Shown: positions 60,215 through 64,000 of the stretch, piece by piece
Numbering within the stretch: position 1 is the stretch's first letter
Layout: every line of letters starts with the position of its first letter
Assembly: GCF_900104725.1 (NCBI RefSeq)
Contig: NZ_LT629758.1
Coordinates: 1 to 64,000, forward strand
From: Actinoplanes derwentensis
Lineage (GTDB): Bacteria; Actinomycetota; Actinomycetes; Mycobacteriales; Micromonosporaceae
DNA: 64,000 nucleotides
Reading direction: 5' to 3'
The notes under the pieces: generated by a model
Seen by the model: the letters and a program-made list of their open reading frames with translations, nothing else
Databases searched by the model: none
What the model was told of the DNA's origin: nothing
Position numbers and translations under genes: made by a program

Positions 60215-61428
60215 TAAAGGACGGGGATTCCGGCGGTCGCCCGCCGGGTTTCCTGCTTCACAGCCTGCCGCCCCGAACGGAGATTCCCCCGTTGAGGTCT
60301 TACGCCGGCTCCACAGGCAGACACCGCCAGCCCGGCGGCCAAAATGTTGCGTGCCGCGTTCACGTCACGGTCGTGGGTCGTGCCGCACCGGCACGTCCAT
60401 TCCCGTACGTTCAGCGGCATCTTGTCAGCGATGGCTCCGCACGCCGAGCAGACCTTGGACGACGGGTACCAGCGGTCGATCACGACCAGGTCCCGGCCGT
60501 ACCACTCGGCCTTGTAGGTCAGCAGGGAGCGGAAGTCATGCCAGGCCGCGTCGCTGATGGCGCGGGCCAGGCTGTGGTTCTTGACCATGTTGCGTACGGC
60601 CAGGTCCTCGATCACGATCGTTTGGTTCTCACGAACGAGCCGAGTAGTCAGTTTGTGCAGGGTGTCGCGTCGCCGGTCGGTGATGCGGGCGTGGACGCGG
60701 GCAACCTTGAGCCGGGCCTCGGCCCGGTTCTTGGAGCCCTTGTCCTTGCGGGCCAGTTCCCGCTGCGCGCGGGCCAGCCGCTTGCGGTCGGTGCGTTCGT
60801 GGCGGGGGTTGGCGACCTTCTCCCCGGTGGACAGGGTGACCAGATGGGTCAACCCGGCGTCGATCCCGACCGCTGCCGTGGTGGCAGGCATCGGGGCCGG
60901 GATGTCCTCGCAGAGCAGGGACACGAACCAGCGGCCCGCCGAGTCCCGCGACACCGTCACCGTGGACGGTGTCTGCCCCTCGGGCAGCGGCCTGGACCAG
61001 ACGATGTCCAGCGGAGCGGACATCTTCGCCAGGGTCAGCTTGCCGTCCTTGAAGCGGAACGCGGACGGGGTGAACTCGGCCGACGCCCGCGACTTGCGCT
61101 TGGACTTGAAGCGCGGGTAGCGGGTCCGTTTCTCCCAGAACGCGGAGAACGCGCCTTGCAGGTGCCGCAGGCACTGCTGCAAGGGCACGGAGGACACCTC
61201 GTTGAGGAAGGCCAGTTCCTCGGACTTCTTCCACGCGGTCAGCATGGCGCTGGTGGCGTTGTAGTTGACTCGCTCCTGGCGCTGGTACCAGCCCTCGGTG
61301 CGGGCCTGCAACGCCAGGTTGTAGACCTTGCGCACGCACCCGAACGTCCGGTTCAGCAGGTCGGCCTGCTCCGGGTCCGGGTAGAAGCGGAACTTGAACG
61401 CCCGCTTCACGCTTGAGGTCACGCTCAC
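60214..61428 (-). CDS. tnpB: TnpB RNA-guided nuclease of an IS605-type element
   Basis: The 404-residue protein keeps the RuvC-like catalytic residues: D190 in AVGIDAG, E274 in IVIEDLAVRN and D355 in HDRDVNAARN. The zinc ribbon Cys are at 327, 330, 346 and 348. The N-terminal domain (AFKFRFYPDPEQADLL) is intact, so the enzyme looks active. TnpB normally uses an RNA from the element's right end as guide. Here the right end is moved 1.8 kb away by the IS1182-type insertion just after the stop codon. Confidence 0.93.
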   Translation of the reverse strand: MSVTSSVKRAFKFRFYPDPEQADLLNRTFGCVRKVYNLALQARTEGWYQRQERVNYNATSAMLTAWKKSEELAFLNEVSSVPLQQCLRHLQGAFSAFWEKRTRYPRFKSKRKSRASAEFTPSAFRFKDGKLTLAKMSAPLDIVWSRPLPEGQTPSTVTVSRDSAGRWFVSLLCEDIPAPMPATTAAVGIDAGLTHLVTLSTGEKVANPRHERTDRKRLARAQRELARKDKGSKNRAEARLKVARVHARITDRRRDTLHKLTTRLVRENQTIVIEDLAVRNMVKNHSLARAISDAAWHDFRSLLTYKAEWYGRDLVVIDRWYPSSKVCSACGAIADKMPLNVREWTCRCGTTHDRDVNAARNILAAGLAVSACGAGVRPQRGNLRSGRQAVKQETRRATAGIPVL

Positions 61429-61486
61429 AAGTTAGCACAATAGTTTGGAAACGATCGTGCGGGCTTGTCGCGGGTGGTAGACGCCT

Positions 61487-61564
61487 ATCCGCCTTGACGG
61501 CGGATCGGCTATCCCCGACCTGCTCCGCAGGGGTTCCGTTTCCTCTCCGGCCTGAAGGCCGGAG
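61487..61564. other. Cluster of hairpins at the tnpB-element left end
   Basis: Stems at 61487-61505 (ATCCGCC with GGCGGAT), about 61520-61532 (CCTGC with GCAGG) and 61545-61564 (CTCCGGCC with GGCCGGAG, loop TGAA) follow each other. The last resembles the right-end hairpin of the tnpB element in stem length and in the following AGAGG on the minus strand. It lies 21 bp before the response-regulator start. Confidence 0.5.
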
Positions 61565-61584
61565 TATCCACAGAAGGAAATCTG

Positions 61585-62454
61585 ATGACCGATACCGTCC
61601 GTGTCCTGATCGCCGATGACGATCCGCTCGTGCGGGTCGGGTTGTCGCTGGTGCTCGGCGCCGACCCGGTGATCCGGATCGTCGGCGAAGCCGGGGACGG
61701 CGCCGAAGCCGTCGCGATGACCCGTGAGCTGAAACCCGACGTGGTCCTGATGGACGTGCGGATGCCCCGGATGGACGGGCTGGCCGCCACCGAGGAACTG
61801 CGGCGTGACGGGCCGTCGCCCGCGATCATCGTGCTGACCACCTTCGACACCGATGCGAACCTGCTCGGAGCACTCCGGTTGGGCGCCAACGGCTTCCTGC
61901 TCAAGGACATCGCCCCCACCGAGATCATCAGTGCGGTCCGCCGCGCCGCGGCCGGCGAGTCGATCCTGGCTCCGGCGGTACTCCCACGCCTGATCGACTA
62001 CGCGGTCGGCCGCAGCGACCCAGCAAATCCGGGCTCAACCCGGGGCACGGGCTCGGGGGAGGATCTGAGCCGCGGTTCGCGGGAGGAACAGGGCCGAGGT
62101 TCGTGGGAAGGCTCGGGCCGGGATTCGCTGGGGAGTTCGGGCCGGGGCTCTGGGAGGAGTGGGGGCTGGGGCTCACGGGAAGACCTGGGCCGGGGCTCGG
62201 GGGAGAGCGCGGACCGGGCCGGCGACGGTGCTCGGGAGCGGGCGTTGGCGGTTCTGGAGAGGCTGGCCGAGCGGGAGCGGCAGGTCGCCGAGGCGGTGGC
62301 GACCGGGGCGTCCAACGCGCAGATCGGGACCGAGCTGCACATGAGCGTGCCGACGGTGAAGGCCTATGTGTCGCGGGTTCTGGACAAGCTCGGCTGCGTC
62401 AACCGGGTGCAGGTCGCGGTGCTGGTGCACGAGGCGGGGATCCGGCGAGCGTGA
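61585..62454 (+). CDS. NarL-family response regulator with expanded linker
   Basis: The 289-residue regulator has a receiver domain (RVLIADDDPLVRVGLSLVL, phosphorylated Asp in VVLMDVRMPRMDG) and a LuxR-type helix-turn-helix (ERERQVAEAVATGASNAQIGTELHMSVPTVKAYVSRVLDKLG). Between them is an unusual linker of about 65 residues, rich in Gly/Ser/Arg (units such as GRGSGRS and EDLGRGSG), encoded by degenerate repeats. GAAGGAAAT precedes the ATG. It is the natural partner of the kinase at 56866. Confidence 0.92.
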   Translation: MTDTVRVLIADDDPLVRVGLSLVLGADPVIRIVGEAGDGAEAVAMTRELKPDVVLMDVRMPRMDGLAATEELRRDGPSPAIIVLTTFDTDANLLGALRLGANGFLLKDIAPTEIISAVRRAAAGESILAPAVLPRLIDYAVGRSDPANPGSTRGTGSGEDLSRGSREEQGRGSWEGSGRDSLGSSGRGSGRSGGWGSREDLGRGSGESADRAGDGARERALAVLERLAERERQVAEAVATGASNAQIGTELHMSVPTVKAYVSRVLDKLGCVNRVQVAVLVHEAGIRRA

Positions 62455-62700
62455 CCGTCCCGCACGGGCGTAGCGGGTAACGACGCGGCACGGGGTGGCA
62501 CGGGTGGCGTGGGACCTGGCTGGGCGCGGGTGGGACCTGGGACCTGGGACATCGGGGAGCGTGAAAGTTACGGAAGTCGTGAGGGTCGTTACACGAGGTG
62601 GCTATCGCTGGTAACGGACGCTAGTTTGAGTTCCGGTGCAAAGCCCACGGGATGAGTAGGTTTTGCGGCGACCGTCACAACTGCTGACCAGGGTGTTCAC
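62455..62700 (+). promoter_or_regulatory. Unassigned leader upstream of metN
   Basis: The spacer contains a 7-bp repeat TGGGACC (three units, about 62531-62550) and then a less GC-rich stretch with a stem CGTTAC/GTAACG (62587-62592 with 62611-62616). A following purine-rich segment around CCGGTGCAAAGCCCACGG can partly pair. It could be a structured leader controlling methionine import, but I cannot match it to a known riboswitch. Confidence 0.35.
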
Positions 62701-63768
62701 GTGATCGAAATAGGCGGGCTTCGCAAGACGTACCGCTCCAGGAAACGGGCCGTCATTGCTGTCGACGGGGTGGACCTCAGTGTTGGTGAGGGCGAGGTCT
62801 ACGGGGTTCTGGGGCAGAGTGGCGCGGGCAAGAGCACGCTTCTACGGTGTGTGAACATGCTGGAGCGGCCTGATGCGGGCACCGTCTCGGTCGACGGTCG
62901 TGAGCTGACGAAGCTGCGCCGCAAGGACCTGCGGATCGCGCGGCAGGGGATCGGGATGATCCACCAGCATTTCGCGCTGCTGTCGTCGCGGACCGTGGCC
63001 GGTAACGTCGCGTTCGCGCTGGAAGTGACCGGTACTCCGCGGGCCGAGCGCAAGGCCCGGGTCGCTGAGCTGCTCGATCTGGTGGGGCTCGGTGAGCGTG
63101 CTGACGCGTACCCGGCTCAGTTGTCCGGGGGTCAGAAACAACGAGTCGGGATCGCCCGTGCGCTCGCCGCACGGCCTAAGGTCCTGCTCTCCGACGAGGC
63201 CACTTCGGCGCTCGATCCGGAGACGACCGAGTCGATCCTGCGGCTGCTGCTCGACCTCAACCGGCGTCTCGGGCTGACCGTTCTGTTGATCACCCACGAG
63301 ATGACCGTGGTGAAGCGGATCTGCACGTCGGCCGCGGTGATGCGGGACGGGCGTTTCGTCGAGTCCGGCACGATCGCCGACCTACTGAGGCGGCCGGACT
63401 CCGAGCTGGCCCGCGACCTGTTCCCCCTGGAACCCCGCGTCCCCCTGGAGCCCGGCGTATCCCCCACGTCCGGCGGATCTCCCACGTTCGGCGGCAGTGG
63501 CGGCACGACGAGCGACAGCACGACGAGCGACAGCACGACGAGCCACGGCACGACGATCGTTGACATCACGGTCAGTGGTGCTGATGCGGATGAGCCGATC
63601 ATCGCCGACCTCGCGAGGCGGTTCGAGATCGACGTACGCATCCTGGGTGGTTCGGTGGAGACCCTGGCCGCGACGCGTGCCGGCCGCTGGCGGCTGGCCC
63701 TGCCCGGCTCGCCCGATGCCAACAGGGCGGCTCTCGACTACCTGCGTAAGCGCGGAGTGACGGCATGA
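62701..63768 (+). CDS. metN: Methionine ABC importer ATP-binding protein
   Basis: The 355-residue protein starts at a GTG. It has Walker A GQSGAGKST, signature LSGGQKQRVGIARAL and Walker B VLLSDEATSALDP. A C-terminal NIL domain from about 275 (TIVDITVSGADADEPIIADLARRFEIDVRILGGSV) is the methionine-sensing module of MetN. A repeat-rich linker, including TTSDSTTSDSTTSHGTT, separates the domains. It overlaps the permease gene as ATGA. Confidence 0.93.
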   Translation: MIEIGGLRKTYRSRKRAVIAVDGVDLSVGEGEVYGVLGQSGAGKSTLLRCVNMLERPDAGTVSVDGRELTKLRRKDLRIARQGIGMIHQHFALLSSRTVAGNVAFALEVTGTPRAERKARVAELLDLVGLGERADAYPAQLSGGQKQRVGIARALAARPKVLLSDEATSALDPETTESILRLLLDLNRRLGLTVLLITHEMTVVKRICTSAAVMRDGRFVESGTIADLLRRPDSELARDLFPLEPRVPLEPGVSPTSGGSPTFGGSGGTTSDSTTSDSTTSHGTTIVDITVSGADADEPIIADLARRFEIDVRILGGSVETLAATRAGRWRLALPGSPDANRAALDYLRKRGVTA

Positions 63769-64000
63769 CCTGGTCCGAAGTCCTCGAACTGCTCGAAGTG
63801 GGCCTTCAGGAGACCGCCTGGATGGTCCTCGTCTCCACCCTGCTCACCGCGGTCGGCGGGCTGCTCGTCGGGGTGCTGCTGGTGCTCACCGACAAGGGTG
63901 GCCTGCTGCCGGTGCCGCCGCTGAACGTGGTGCTGGGCCTGATCGTGAACGTCGGCCGTTCGCTGCCGTTCATCATCCTGCTGGTCGCCGTCATCCCGTT
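63765..64000 (+). CDS. metI: Methionine ABC importer permease (partial, cut by window end)
   Basis: The first 78 codons are present. They encode MTWSEVLELLEVGLQETAWMVLVSTLLTAVGG-type helix 1 and the conserved LNVVLGLIVNVGRSLPFIILLVAVIP of MetI permeases. It is coupled to metN by a 4-bp overlap. Confidence 0.92.
   Translation, partial: MTWSEVLELLEVGLQETAWMVLVSTLLTAVGGLLVGVLLVLTDKGGLLPVPPLNVVLGLIVNVGRSLPFIILLVAVIP

Larger units (their letters stand above)
58418..61440 (-). mobile_element. IS200/IS605-type tnpB element, interrupted by an IS1182-type element
   Basis: This element carries tnpB (60214-61428) but no tnpA. Its right end on the minus strand is inferred from a hairpin CCCCGTCC-TTTA-GGGCGGGG followed by AGAGGTCAA, which resembles IS605-family right ends that finish at TCAA (58421-58418). 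Reassembling the hairpin requires removing the IS1182-type insertion. The left end is not precisely located; three short hairpins lie at 61487-61564. It sits between the kinase and response-regulator genes. Confidence 0.65.

Noticed and set aside
62617..62700. Cobalamin, SAM-I or SAM-IV riboswitch upstream of metN
   Set aside because: The characteristic cores are not present; only generic pairing is seen, so it is left as an unassigned leader.
1..64000. CRISPR array, prophage or natural-product biosynthetic cluster
   Set aside because: No regularly spaced repeats with unique spacers, no phage structural genes and no polyketide or peptide synthase modules are present.

Overview
The window is very GC-rich, with strong G/C preference at third codon positions, many GTG starts and frequent ATGA or GTGA stop/start overlaps. 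It carries a SigE-family ECF sigma factor, PucR, MarR and LacI regulators, a DesA3-type desaturase with its own reductase, and secreted GH53/GH35 enzymes. Together these point to a soil actinobacterium. Micromonosporaceae such as Actinoplanes is my best guess, but this is an inference from gene content and not a proven identity.

Layout. 1-2.4 kb: the decayed 3' end of a DUF3320-type helicase gene, broken by about five frame changes. 2.5-5.0 kb: a four-helix membrane tandem-sensor protein and a PstS-like lipoprotein. 5.1-14.0 kb: an arabinose module with araD, a LacI repressor, a YtfQRT-YjfF-type ABC importer and araA. Copies of one palindromic operator lie in front of araD and in the regulator/importer promoter region. 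14.3-19.4 kb: an MMPL exporter with its TetR repressor, then a translationally coupled pair made of a degenerate SF1 helicase and an unknown protein. 19.6-23.0 kb: an amidohydrolase, a coiled-coil protein and a secreted LamG protein. 23.1-32.1 kb: a beta-1,4-galactan utilisation locus. It has two GH53 endogalactanases, a LacI regulator and a three-gene sugar importer facing a GH35 beta-galactosidase across a divergent promoter with two identical operators. 32.1-33.0 kb: yefM/yoeB and an orphan DUF1778 antitoxin. 33.1-36.1 kb: a TAXI-type TRAP transporter. 36.2-40.3 kb: an ECF sigma factor with a membrane partner, a GNAT, a SWIM protein and an RDD protein. 40.27-40.52 kb: a compact leader unit (promoter, 13-codon Cys-rich ORF, terminator-like hairpin) followed directly by a tRNA-Tyr. 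40.7-44.5 kb: a ferric-reductase-like flavoprotein, two gene remnants fused by a deletion, a PARG-like macrodomain protein and a membrane protein. 44.7-49.4 kb: MarR, an MFS exporter and a chemoreceptor/small protein/GAF operon. 49.4-56.9 kb: DinB-like, Phd-like, PfkB-like and methyltransferase genes, the desaturase/reductase/PucR group and a YqeB-like protein. 56.9-62.5 kb: a NarL-type two-component operon split by a tnpB element that itself carries an IS1182-family insertion. 62.7-64.0 kb: metN and the start of metI, cut by the window end.

The two sugar modules form a plausible plant cell-wall (arabinogalactan/pectin side chain) programme. Extracellular galactanases and importers feed an intracellular beta-galactosidase, while the arabinose module supplies isomerase and epimerase; no ribulokinase is present in the window. 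The features that normal annotation would most easily miss are the Cys-leader/attenuator/tRNA-Tyr unit, the pseudo-helicase pair, a family of roughly 40-bp palindromes at three intergenic sites, and the IS1182-type insertion placed exactly in the tetraloop of the tnpB end hairpin.
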